The notes under the pieces are model-generated. The model was not told the origin of the DNA. It saw only the letters and a list, made by a program, of their open reading frames with translations, and made no database searches. Position numbers and translations under genes: made by a program. Of a stretch of 64,000 nucleotides of DNA, positions 35,166 to 42,492 are shown piece after piece. Numbering within the stretch: position 1 is the stretch's first letter; the number at the start of each line of letters is the position of its first letter. Source of the stretch: Chitinophagaceae bacterium UBA1931 (GTDB lineage: Bacteria > Bacteroidota > Bacteroidia > Chitinophagales > Chitinophagaceae); contig DDFJ01000001.1 of NCBI GenBank assembly GCA_002337125.1, positions 1,141,597 through 1,205,596 on the forward strand, read 5' to 3'.

Positions 35166-35306
35166 TTCTTTATGGAATTAATAATTAAATCATTCAGCAG
35201 TTATATTATATTTTGAAAATCAGTTACGTTAGTTCTTGCCTTCAATTTGCCGGCCTTTATAAGCTCATACGTAGGCAAATTCACCTTACAATTATTGCTG
35301 CTCAGG

Positions 35307-35975
35307 CTAATCTATTTTCATTCCACATATATTATGCTCTTTTAAAAAAAACTTAAGTTCGGGGTGCAGAATCACCACTTTATGATTTATAAAATCCTGT
35401 ACAAAACCGGCAATGAAATACTGGCTGTTGTCAGGTGGTACTAACCCGCAATCCAGATAATCTGCATAATCAGTTGATGCAATCAAAGCTGAATCAACCA
35501 TAAGTAATAATGCAAGAAAAAAAGAAGAAATATAAGACACATGGTAACTGATATTCGTTAAATGTTTTCCAAGGTTTTTATTCCTTGAATCAATTAGGTT
35601 ATGGCTGGCATATACTACGCCGTTATTATGTACATAATCATTCAGCCTTCTTGTTAGTTTTCCCCAATATTCCAGAAGTTTATATCGAGTAATGATTTCA
35701 TTGATTTGTTCATTTTGCTTCAACACAATCATGTAATTTTCAAACGACAGTTTCTTTTTAAGAGAATGACTTAATTCAGCCACTGTATTTTCAAACCATG
35801 CTGTAACAGATTGCTCGTTTTCTGTAAGCTTTTGATTAAATCGCAACTGTAAAAATGACCGTTCAAAAGCTTCTTTATCTGCAACATTCAAATCCGCTAT
35901 ACTTCCATCGTCAAAAGCTTTCCTTGAATGAATAACATGTAACAGGTAAACGTACTGCAGTAAATCGTCCCTCAT
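35307..35975 (-). CDS. Putative HEPN-domain protein next to KAP NTPase
   Basis: 222 residues from ATG 35975; a start four codons earlier would need TTG. It is mostly helical. The segment 'KLTRRLNDYVHNNG' fits the Rx4-6H catalytic motif of HEPN ribonucleases (Arg110, His116 in this numbering). It is followed by one strongly hydrophobic segment ('YISSFFLALLLMVDSALIAS') that may be a buried helix or a membrane anchor. No family is recognised with certainty. The position between a small helical protein gene (8-bp gap) and the KAP NTPase suggests a toxin/effector or partner in a three-gene system. Confidence 0.55.
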   Translation of the reverse strand: MRDDLLQYVYLLHVIHSRKAFDDGSIADLNVADKEAFERSFLQLRFNQKLTENEQSVTAWFENTVAELSHSLKKKLSFENYMIVLKQNEQINEIITRYKLLEYWGKLTRRLNDYVHNNGVVYASHNLIDSRNKNLGKHLTNISYHVSYISSFFLALLLMVDSALIASTDYADYLDCGLVPPDNSQYFIAGFVQDFINHKVVILHPELKFFLKEHNICGMKID

Positions 35976-35983
35976 TTTTCTTG

Positions 35984-36241
35984 TCAATGCGTTGGCATCT
36001 GCAACACTTCCAATTGAACAACAATATTTAATACCTTTAAAGTTTGCGCCGCACTCTCAATTAATTCAGTTTTCAGTTCAAAATTTTTTTGCACTGAAAA
36101 AAAGCTGATAAGCCGCCCATTCAAAGTAATAAGTTCCGCTAAACTGATGAAAAATTCTGTCAGGTAATCCAGTTCAACAGAAAATTTTTTAAATTCTTCT
36201 GTTTCAGTAATGAGTCTTTCATTTGGTGCTTCAAAAGTCAT
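35984..36241 (-). CDS. Small helical protein, first gene of the KAP cassette
   Basis: 85 residues, ATG 36241. Predicted all-helical with heptad-like spacing ('LDYLTEFFISLAELITLNGRLISFF', 'LIESAAQTLKVLNIVVQLEVL'). There is no signal peptide or recognised domain. Its stop lies 8 bp before the ATG of the putative HEPN protein, so the two are coupled. It could be an antitoxin-like inhibitor or a structural partner; this is inferred from size and order only. Confidence 0.6.
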   Translation of the reverse strand: MTFEAPNERLITETEEFKKFSVELDYLTEFFISLAELITLNGRLISFFSVQKNFELKTELIESAAQTLKVLNIVVQLEVLQMPTH

Positions 36242-36641
36242 AATTAAAATCAGTATTTAAGTATGTTTAAATTGTCATGAACTGATAAATAAAAAGAATA
36301 TAAATAAACTGGATACGGCTACTACTTTAAGTAGTTTACAACCCTTCTCTTTATCATAATTGCAAAAAAAATCAGTTTTGCATTGTGCATAATGCCTGTT
36401 TATTTTTCAGAAACTGAATTATAAATTATTATTTTTTATTGTTTATATTTATGCTTATCCCAAAATTGCTAATCATGCTTTACCAGGTTTTAATTGCACA
36501 CAAAATGGTTTTCTCCTTTTTTACTATCGTAACAGACCATGAGTGCCACAGGTCTAATCAGTTGTTTCTCAGCGAAAAAAACAAGTAAAAATATAAAATA
36601 CACTTAAAAGTTAATCAAAAATTTGGAAAATTAAGTTATAA
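36242..36641. other. Divergent promoter region between KAP cassette and TAC module
   Basis: 400 bp, AT-rich, between genes transcribed leftward (KAP cassette) and rightward (toxin-antitoxin-chaperone). No ORF of note. Both promoters must lie here. I did not recognise an operator palindrome with confidence. Confidence 0.5.
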
Positions 36642-37166
36642 GTGAATACATTTGAACTGGAAATATGGGATAATGAAGCAAACCTTTGTACTTTTTACAC
36701 CGTTAAAAAAGAAGATGCTGCCGGTTTAAACGAAACTGATAAATTCTTTTCGAAATATGAAAACAACCCGGAATTTCAGTCAGCGATACAGGAACTTTTG
36801 AGTTTTATATTGGATGTAATTGGCGAAGATTATGGTGCAATTGATGCCTTATTTAACAGGCACGAAAATCAGGTACAAGGTCTCCCATCAAAAGGTATTG
36901 TTAGGTTAGGAGAAATAACCTTTCATTATCCTGATTTCCCGCTTAGAATTTATGCTTTACGCATAACCGAAGAAATTGTAGTCTTGTTTAACGGGGGCAT
37001 TAAAGATGGTCCCACTAATCAGTCAAGTAGCTTAAACATGCATTGGATAGAAGCCTGCAATTTTGCTGTAAGAATTAATGAAGCAATCAGTTCTGGGGAA
37101 ATTCGTATAAACAATGATAAACGTTTATTGACTGATCATTTAGGTAACACAGAAATAATTTTATAA
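36642..37166 (+). CDS. Putative toxin of a TAC (toxin-antitoxin-chaperone) module
   Basis: 174 residues with a GTG start at 36642; no ATG is available nearby. The central part 'FHYPDFPLRIYALRITEEIVVLFNGGIKDG' has the core of HigB/Gp49-type RelE-superfamily toxins (cf. LRIY.I.....V.L..G.K). The 60-residue N-terminal extension is unusual for HigB. The gene is followed after 8 bp by an XRE-type antitoxin and then by a SecB-like chaperone gene, the gene order of a TAC operon. mRNA cleavage at the ribosome is the expected activity of the superfamily; toxicity is inferred. Confidence 0.68.
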   Translation: MNTFELEIWDNEANLCTFYTVKKEDAAGLNETDKFFSKYENNPEFQSAIQELLSFILDVIGEDYGAIDALFNRHENQVQGLPSKGIVRLGEITFHYPDFPLRIYALRITEEIVVLFNGGIKDGPTNQSSSLNMHWIEACNFAVRINEAISSGEIRINNDKRLLTDHLGNTEIIL

Positions 37167-37174
37167 ATCGTAGT

Positions 37175-37603
37175 ATGAGAAGCAATGTAGCCAAACGGAT
37201 TTTAAAGAACACCCCTGAAGATGTAAGGATTTTTACAAGGTGGTACGGTTCTCTTATTGTTTTAATTCATGCCGTTTTACAGGAAAAAGGCTATACACAG
37301 AAGAAACTGGCCGAACAGCTTGAAAAAAAACCCGCAGAAATAAACAAGTGGCTCAACTGTGAACATAATTTCACTTTGCGTTCAATTGCCAAAATTCAGG
37401 CAGAACTGGGCCAGCCTTTACTAATAATACCCAAGCCCGATTACATATTTAAAACTCTCTACATTAATATCTACTCTGGTATTGAACCTAAAAAACCATC
37501 TTATCAGAAATTAATGGCAAAAGACCGGAATTCAGGCAACTGGAACACAACAACCATATTTAAAGAAAATCTATCTTCAAACGTATTAGCTAATGCAGGA
37601 TAA
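37175..37603 (+). CDS. HigA-like XRE antitoxin with C-terminal chaperone-addiction tail
   Basis: 142 residues. Helix-turn-helix of XRE type at about 40-80 ('YTQKKLAEQLEKKPAEINKWL', 'FTLRSIAKIQAELGQPLLI'). The remaining roughly 60 residues ('YIFKTLYINIYSGIEP', 'NSGNWNTTT') have low complexity and aromatic residues. They match in position the ChAD region by which antitoxins of TAC systems depend on a SecB-like chaperone. The 3' end overlaps the chaperone gene by 11 bp. It should bind the toxin and autoregulate the promoter in 36242-36641. Confidence 0.78.
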   Translation: MRSNVAKRILKNTPEDVRIFTRWYGSLIVLIHAVLQEKGYTQKKLAEQLEKKPAEINKWLNCEHNFTLRSIAKIQAELGQPLLIIPKPDYIFKTLYINIYSGIEPKKPSYQKLMAKDRNSGNWNTTTIFKENLSSNVLANAG

Positions 37604-38063
37604 CAATCTATTTCAACCCGATAAACTGTCAATGGTTGATCATAAATTACTCAGGGGGCAGATAGATACTCCTGAGCAATTTGATCAGGAAAAAATAGCA
37701 GGCTTCTTTACCGATAACAGTTTACAGCTTGGTTTTAACCTGCAGGATAAATTGGCAAAGGCTGAAATATCCATCCAGATCAGGTCAAACAGTGAAAATA
37801 AAAACGAAAAAGAAGCTACAGGAAATTTTGAACTCGTTTACATCTACTCTGTTGAAAACCTGGATGAACTTTCCCGTAAAGAGAGCAGCAACGATAAATT
37901 ACTGATAGATCCTGTTCTAGCAAATACACTTGCTTCAATTAGCTATTCCACCTCTCGGGGTATTTTACTCTCAAGGTTACAGGGCACAGTATTTGAAAAT
38001 TTTATTCTCCCGGTTATAGATATATCTGTTTTACTTAACACAGGCAATAAAGAAAAAGAATGA
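37593..38063 (+). CDS. SecB-like chaperone of TAC module
   Basis: 156 residues. The C-terminal block 'LIDPVLANTLASISYSTSRGILLSRLQGT' and 'ENFILPVIDISVLL' is the characteristic end of SecB-like proteins of Bacteroidota. The middle 'GNFELVYIYSVENLDEL' corresponds to the SecB beta-sheet. Solitary SecB-like proteins encoded after HigBA-type pairs act as dedicated chaperones that protect the antitoxin, as with Rv1957 of Mycobacterium tuberculosis. The 11-bp overlap with the antitoxin gene supports this reading. Confidence 0.8.
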   Translation: MQDNNLFQPDKLSMVDHKLLRGQIDTPEQFDQEKIAGFFTDNSLQLGFNLQDKLAKAEISIQIRSNSENKNEKEATGNFELVYIYSVENLDELSRKESSNDKLLIDPVLANTLASISYSTSRGILLSRLQGTVFENFILPVIDISVLLNTGNKEKE

Positions 38064-38437
38064 CGGAATAGTAAAACTGCTGTTATTGCATTAATACTAC
38101 TTTTATGCTGCTGGTGCTGTTATTTCATTTTCTTTCAATTCTTAAAAAAATCTCTGCACTTTTAGCAAGCTAATTACGCCAATAATATTTTACTTCAAAA
38201 TAAGCTATCCTTCATACTGCAGGTAAAATCTGAAATAATACTTACAAAAGTGCTCGCCAGAATTAAATGGATTATTGAATATATGGCTAACAAAGAACAA
38301 ATAAACTGATTCATTATTGATAACAAAACGAAACACAGATTATTCAACAACTTTTTTTTAAAAATCTTAAATTTAAAGAAAAGCAAATACTGAAATTCGG
38401 CCTCTGGATTTGAGTTGAATTTTAATAATTAATACCT
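38064..38437. other. Intergenic region between TAC module and HEPN gene
   Basis: 374 bp, AT-rich, no credible gene. A 63-codon minus-strand frame (38195-38386) is rich in Ile, Leu and Phe as expected from AT-rich noise and is not called. Confidence 0.4.
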
Positions 38438-39682
38438 ATGTCAATTTACATGTTCAAAGAATCTCTATTACTGTCTAATGGCTTTACAAAACTCAAACCG
38501 GAAGAATATATTCAAAGCCAATATAGAACAACATTAATTCAGTCTCAGTGGCAATATAAAGAGGCAATTTTGAGTGTGGAGTTAAAAGAGCAAACTTTAG
38601 AATACCTCTTTTTTGACAAGATAGCACCCCAATTCTCAATGCGCTTTCATACAGAGGAAGACTTAAAAGAAATAACTTCATTCCTGTCAAAAGGAAAAAA
38701 TGTAGGTGATTTACTTATGGAAATTCAAAGACAGCGACACGAAGAAGTTATGAGGTGGGAAGAGCAGAGACGAAATAAACCCAATTTGGAAGACTTTAGG
38801 TTCAATGATATTGGAGGCTCATTTTTTATAGTGAAGAAAAGTCCGCATCAAAAAATATTCATGCCTTATGAAAAGCACGCAATAACAGCTTTTAACCTTA
38901 CTCTGAGGGATATTGGCACGCTCGAAAACTCAACACATACAGTTCACACGGGCATCCAGTCTAATACTGCACTTAGTTTATGGTTTCTAACATTTGAATC
39001 TTATATAAACACGCTTGTTAAAATTTGTTGTGTAAAAAAAGATATAGATTTTAAAAACTATAAAAATCAAGACTTATCACAGCGCTTAAACACCCTGATT
39101 AAGTTACTTGAATTAGACATTCGCTTATTTAATCAGAATAAAATTTTTGCAAAACTGAACGAGTTTGCTCAGTTTAGAAACGAACTGTTTCACGATCGCC
39201 ATTTTGGTGAAGAAATCTCTTTTCAGCACACAACATTTTCACCCATACCTATTTTTAGCTGCCAAATAGATGTTATTCAGGCTTATCTTATTCTTTTGGA
39301 ATTATCTTCTATGCTTAGACATACAATAACAGGGCTTGATACTATGCCAAGCGTGCTTCTCAAAAATGAACATGTAGCCGTTTGGGAAAAGCTCGACACT
39401 GCATATCAAAAATTATTACATCCTTATATCACAGCTGTTCTTGCAAAACACCAACTCCAAACCAAACTAAACCTGGAACTTCCCGCAGTGCAAGTCTTTA
39501 AATCGGATTTGTTTCAGAAAGGGGAAATTGTTTGCCATATCATAGTCGATCAGGCACCAGAATTCAACTTCCCTTTGAATGCAAACCGCACAAATTTTGG
39601 AGATAAGCTTAATGACGAATATTTAAAAACCCTGAATTACAAACCAGGAACTATGCGGTTTGATAAAGTTGTTATTAACTAA
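38438..39682 (+). CDS. HEPN-domain protein with RNxxxH motif
   Basis: 414 residues. A central helical domain holds 'FAQFRNELFHDRHFG' (Arg247, Asn248, His252), the RNxxxH ribonuclease motif of HEPN proteins, preceded by 'ALSLWFLTFESYINTLVKICC', the usual first HEPN helix. The N-terminal 150 residues and the C-terminal 130 residues are unassigned. It stands alone on the plus strand, converging on the HNH gene with an 8-bp gap between stops. A role in phage defence or stress-induced RNA cleavage is a family-based inference. Confidence 0.72.
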   Translation: MSIYMFKESLLLSNGFTKLKPEEYIQSQYRTTLIQSQWQYKEAILSVELKEQTLEYLFFDKIAPQFSMRFHTEEDLKEITSFLSKGKNVGDLLMEIQRQRHEEVMRWEEQRRNKPNLEDFRFNDIGGSFFIVKKSPHQKIFMPYEKHAITAFNLTLRDIGTLENSTHTVHTGIQSNTALSLWFLTFESYINTLVKICCVKKDIDFKNYKNQDLSQRLNTLIKLLELDIRLFNQNKIFAKLNEFAQFRNELFHDRHFGEEISFQHTTFSPIPIFSCQIDVIQAYLILLELSSMLRHTITGLDTMPSVLLKNEHVAVWEKLDTAYQKLLHPYITAVLAKHQLQTKLNLELPAVQVFKSDLFQKGEIVCHIIVDQAPEFNFPLNANRTNFGDKLNDEYLKTLNYKPGTMRFDKVVIN

Positions 39683-39690
39683 AAAGCTGT

Positions 39691-40623
39691 TCACTTTTGT
39701 CCCAATCTTTTTTTTGTTCTTTCTCTAATAGTTATAAGACCGCAATAATTTTCAGCATCCCCATATAACATGCGTCTGTATGATATACCCATTGTTGGAG
39801 CATCCTTTAGCAATAAAATTCCTTCATGTAACCTATAAGCAGTGTAAATTGTTTGCCGAACTTGTTCTGATAAATAATTACCTGCTTTCGTCAATTCTAC
39901 AATTAATTCTTCAAGCATGTACTCATGTAAGTCCTGTTTCTCGGGAGTTACAACCTGCAATCGATATAATTGTTTTGTCCAGTAGTATTTAGGATCAGTC
40001 TCATCATCCATATAAAGATCAAACTCATTTATAAAATCTTCCAGAACACAGTTGAATTGTTTTATTGCTTCAACAAGAGCCAACCTAGATTTTGGAAAAA
40101 TTCTTGAACTTAAATATTTGTGGAGTATAATAAGTTTGTCATATTGATCCCTCATAATTTTTATAATACCCCCGCCTTGTAAATTGGCTGTCCAATCTAA
40201 CCAGTTATCGAAACTGGCTAATAGTTCAATCTGTTCAATGTAATCTGCAAATAGTTCATCCTCTTCCTGTTGTCGTCTATCTGGCTTCAATTTTTCTCGA
40301 ACCCAAGCCTCATGCTCATTTTTAATCCTTTTGATCTCGGCAATCGAATAAAAATTTTCATCGCTGTCGATGCTTTTATGATGTTCTTTACAAAGTAAGA
40401 TTAAATTATCATACTTATCAAGCTGTCCAAAAGGGAAATCATACTTTAATTGTGGACGGGGACCAGCCTTTCTTTTTGAAATAATATGAGCTTCGTCACC
40501 AATTGTATAAGAATCGTTTGTTGTGAAATTATTAACTACAAGTTCTTTTCTACAAGTTTCAAATGCACACCGATTAGCTGCTTGCCCCCAAAGCATTTTA
40601 TGTGTTTTTAAAGTAATACTCAT
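39691..40623 (-). CDS. HNH endonuclease
   Basis: 310 residues from ATG 40623; the open frame extends 27 codons further only through a GTG. HNH fold near the N-terminus: zinc ligands Cys19/Cys24 ('CAFETC'), 'GDEAHIISK' with His46, then 'DNLILLCKEHHKSID' with Asn73, Cys78 and His81/His82. The C-terminal 200 residues are helical and unassigned. Proteins of this layout, a short HNH domain plus a unique helical part, are common in defence islands as nuclease effectors. It converges with the HEPN gene at 38438-39682. Confidence 0.85.
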   Translation of the reverse strand: MSITLKTHKMLWGQAANRCAFETCRKELVVNNFTTNDSYTIGDEAHIISKRKAGPRPQLKYDFPFGQLDKYDNLILLCKEHHKSIDSDENFYSIAEIKRIKNEHEAWVREKLKPDRRQQEEDELFADYIEQIELLASFDNWLDWTANLQGGGIIKIMRDQYDKLIILHKYLSSRIFPKSRLALVEAIKQFNCVLEDFINEFDLYMDDETDPKYYWTKQLYRLQVVTPEKQDLHEYMLEELIVELTKAGNYLSEQVRQTIYTAYRLHEGILLLKDAPTMGISYRRMLYGDAENYCGLITIRERTKKRLGQK

Positions 40624-40958
40624 ACTTAATATTCTTAGCAAGAAATAATTTTCATGTTTAAGTTGATCAATCTTACACTTAAATATAAAAACTAACTTTA
40701 ACACACAACATTCCTTTTAGAAAATATTAGAGTTTTTTGTATTTCTCCCCCTCCAATTTTTCTTACTTTTACCCTGCATGAAAACCTCCCTCTCCCATTT
40801 ACCGGATAAAAACAATTCGAAATAAATCATCCAATGAAATAATTATCCTGCTGAAGTCGTACAATTAATTCTGTGAAATTGCCAGTGCATAATTTTAAAA
40901 AATCAAGGCAATAAAAAAGCTCCGCATAACAGGGCCGATTAAATTATTACTTTTAAGC
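40624..40958. other. Intergenic region upstream of HNH gene
   Basis: 335 bp separating the HNH gene start from the stop of the XRE gene. No ORF of note. It should contain the HNH promoter and the end of the XRE transcript. Confidence 0.4.
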
Positions 40959-41240
40959 TTATTTCTTCTTCGCCGCTTTCTTTTTAGTTGCTTTCTTAAT
41001 TTTTGGTGCAGGCTCATGCACTACCATTAACTCAGGCTCCCATTTTGTAGATACCAATAATTGGCGGACATCTATCCGCAAAAATTTCGCAATCAGAAAT
41101 AAATCCTGGATGGAAGGCTGGTTCTTATTGGTGCACCAGTCAGAAACGGTTGTCTCATGCACATCCAGGTACTGAGCCAGTTCCTTGTTCTGCTTATTAT
41201 ATTCTGCCAACTCGGCTTTAATCCGGTTATATTTCGTCAC
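40959..41240 (-). CDS. XRE-family helix-turn-helix regulator with Lys-rich tail
   Basis: 93 residues if the GTG at 41240 is used; a TTG at 41267 would add nine. The related family usually starts just before 'YNRIK', which favours the GTG. HTH at about 20-55 ('NKELAQYLDVHETTVSDWCTNKNQPSI', then 'LFLIAKFLRIDVRQLL'). The C-terminus is a run of Lys/Ala ('KKATKKKAAKKK') that may bind DNA non-specifically. This small regulator type is widespread in Bacteroidota, often near restriction or defence genes. It stands alone on the minus strand. Confidence 0.82.
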   Translation of the reverse strand: MTKYNRIKAELAEYNKQNKELAQYLDVHETTVSDWCTNKNQPSIQDLFLIAKFLRIDVRQLLVSTKWEPELMVVHEPAPKIKKATKKKAAKKK

Positions 41241-41267
41241 CTGTCTGAAGTTTGTTTGTATACCCAA

Positions 41268-41794
41268 ATATAATCTTCTTAAATTATTGAATATTAATCT
41301 GTTATATGCCTTTAAAAATATTTTATTAGTTTTTAAGCCTATTTTTATACTATTAAAGCGTTTTTTATTAGATTTGAAAACATTTTCGGGATGAGCTTAA
41401 CAGGAACACCATATCAAACAATAACACCATTTTATTCTGTAAAGAATTTAAACAGGGCATTTTCACCTTGTCAAACTGCTTCATCCAACATCAAATCTTC
41501 TGTTTGTTACATTCAACCACTTTCAACTTTTCAATCACAATCCCTCATAGTTAATCCCGAATTAATACACTACCTCTTCGGCTACCTTATTCTTTACGCT
41601 TGCAAACCAAAAAATCCGGTCTAACGGTTAAAGCTTAAACGCTTTACCGGCGGCACTTTCATTTTCTCATGTTTGGTTTCAGCCAGCCGCCGGTTTCTTA
41701 AATTATTCACTTCCACTCTGGGAAACCGCACCAACTATCAGGGTGCAGTCCTCCCCCTATAGGGGGAGTTAGAGGGGGTTAAATTGTAACTGCA
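41268..41794. other. Intergenic region with 18-bp GC-rich palindrome
   Basis: 527 bp. The only structured element is the perfect palindrome CTCCCCCTATAGGGGGAG at 41751-41768, followed by 'agagggggtt'. This is a repeat type often seen in Bacteroidota intergenic DNA. It lies 27 bp before the ATG of the thioredoxin-like gene and could form a hairpin in its leader. A 77-codon frame at 41391-41624 looks non-coding. Confidence 0.5.
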
Positions 41795-42355
41795 ATGAAA
41801 CAATATACTTGCTTACTGGCATTGCTATGCCTTGCCTTTAGCAGCTGTGCACAATCACAGCAAACCAATAAACCACTCCAGGTGGGCGATACCATTCCCC
41901 ATATCATCTTAACCGATGTGGTCAACTTCCCCGTCTCTCAAATCCAGCTCTCATCCTATAAAGGCAAACTCCTCATTCTCGATTTCTGGGCCACCTGGTG
42001 CAATTCCTGTGTGCACAATTTTCCAAAACTCGATTCTTTACAAACCAGGTTTGCAGAAAAATTGCAGTTTGTACTCATAAATAATCTTATTACCTCCGGT
42101 AATACCAATGATCAGGTAAAGAGTTTTTTTACAAACCGCACAAACATGGCAAAAGCGGTACGTAACATTCCTGTTTGTACCGATTCTACAATGCGGTTCA
42201 AACAACTTTTCCCGTACAAATTCATTCCGCATTATGTATGGATTGGCCCTTCAGGTAAAATTATTGCTATTACCGGCTCTAAAGATCTTACTGTTACAAA
42301 TATCCGCAAAGCAATCCAGGGCAAACCTTTACTTCTCCCGGTAAAAAAAGAATAG
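41795..42355 (+). CDS. TlpA/ResA-like thioredoxin-fold lipoprotein
   Basis: 186 residues. Lipobox FSSC with Cys18; thioredoxin fold with 'LLILDFWATWCNSCVHNFPKLD', redox motif Cys69-Asn-Ser-Cys72, and the cis-Pro region 'FKFIPHYVWIGPSG' represented as 'YKFIPHYVWIG'. It acts as an envelope thiol oxidoreductase. It precedes a SusC/SusD pair on the same strand, a common Bacteroidota combination in which the TlpA-like protein probably handles the disulphide or thiol state of the imported substrate or of envelope partners. Confidence 0.88.
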   Translation: MKQYTCLLALLCLAFSSCAQSQQTNKPLQVGDTIPHIILTDVVNFPVSQIQLSSYKGKLLILDFWATWCNSCVHNFPKLDSLQTRFAEKLQFVLINNLITSGNTNDQVKSFFTNRTNMAKAVRNIPVCTDSTMRFKQLFPYKFIPHYVWIGPSGKIIAITGSKDLTVTNIRKAIQGKPLLLPVKKE

Positions 42356-42381
42356 GCCGTCATTCACTCACGCCTGCCTTC

Positions 42382-42478
42382 CCATGAACTATGAACCATG
42401 AACTTTCAACCTTCTTCCATCAACCATGAACCATGAACTATGAACCTTCTTCCATCATCAACCTTCTTCCATCAACCA
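42382..42478. repeat. Imperfect tandem repeats in the susC leader
   Basis: Alternating units 'atgaac(c/t)' and 'aaccttcttccatca' are repeated several times between the thioredoxin-like gene and the second susC gene, ending 15 bp before its ATG. They create spurious upstream ATGs in frame with susC. Confidence 0.7.
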
Positions 42479-42492
42479 AAACAAATCAAATC

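Noticed and set aside
38195..38386. 63-codon minus frame between TAC module and HEPN gene
   Set aside because: Ile/Leu/Phe-rich as expected by chance in AT-rich DNA, no start context.
41391..41624. 77-codon plus frame upstream of the thioredoxin-like gene
   Set aside because: No domain, Ser/Thr/Pro-rich translation typical of spacer, and no conserved neighbours.
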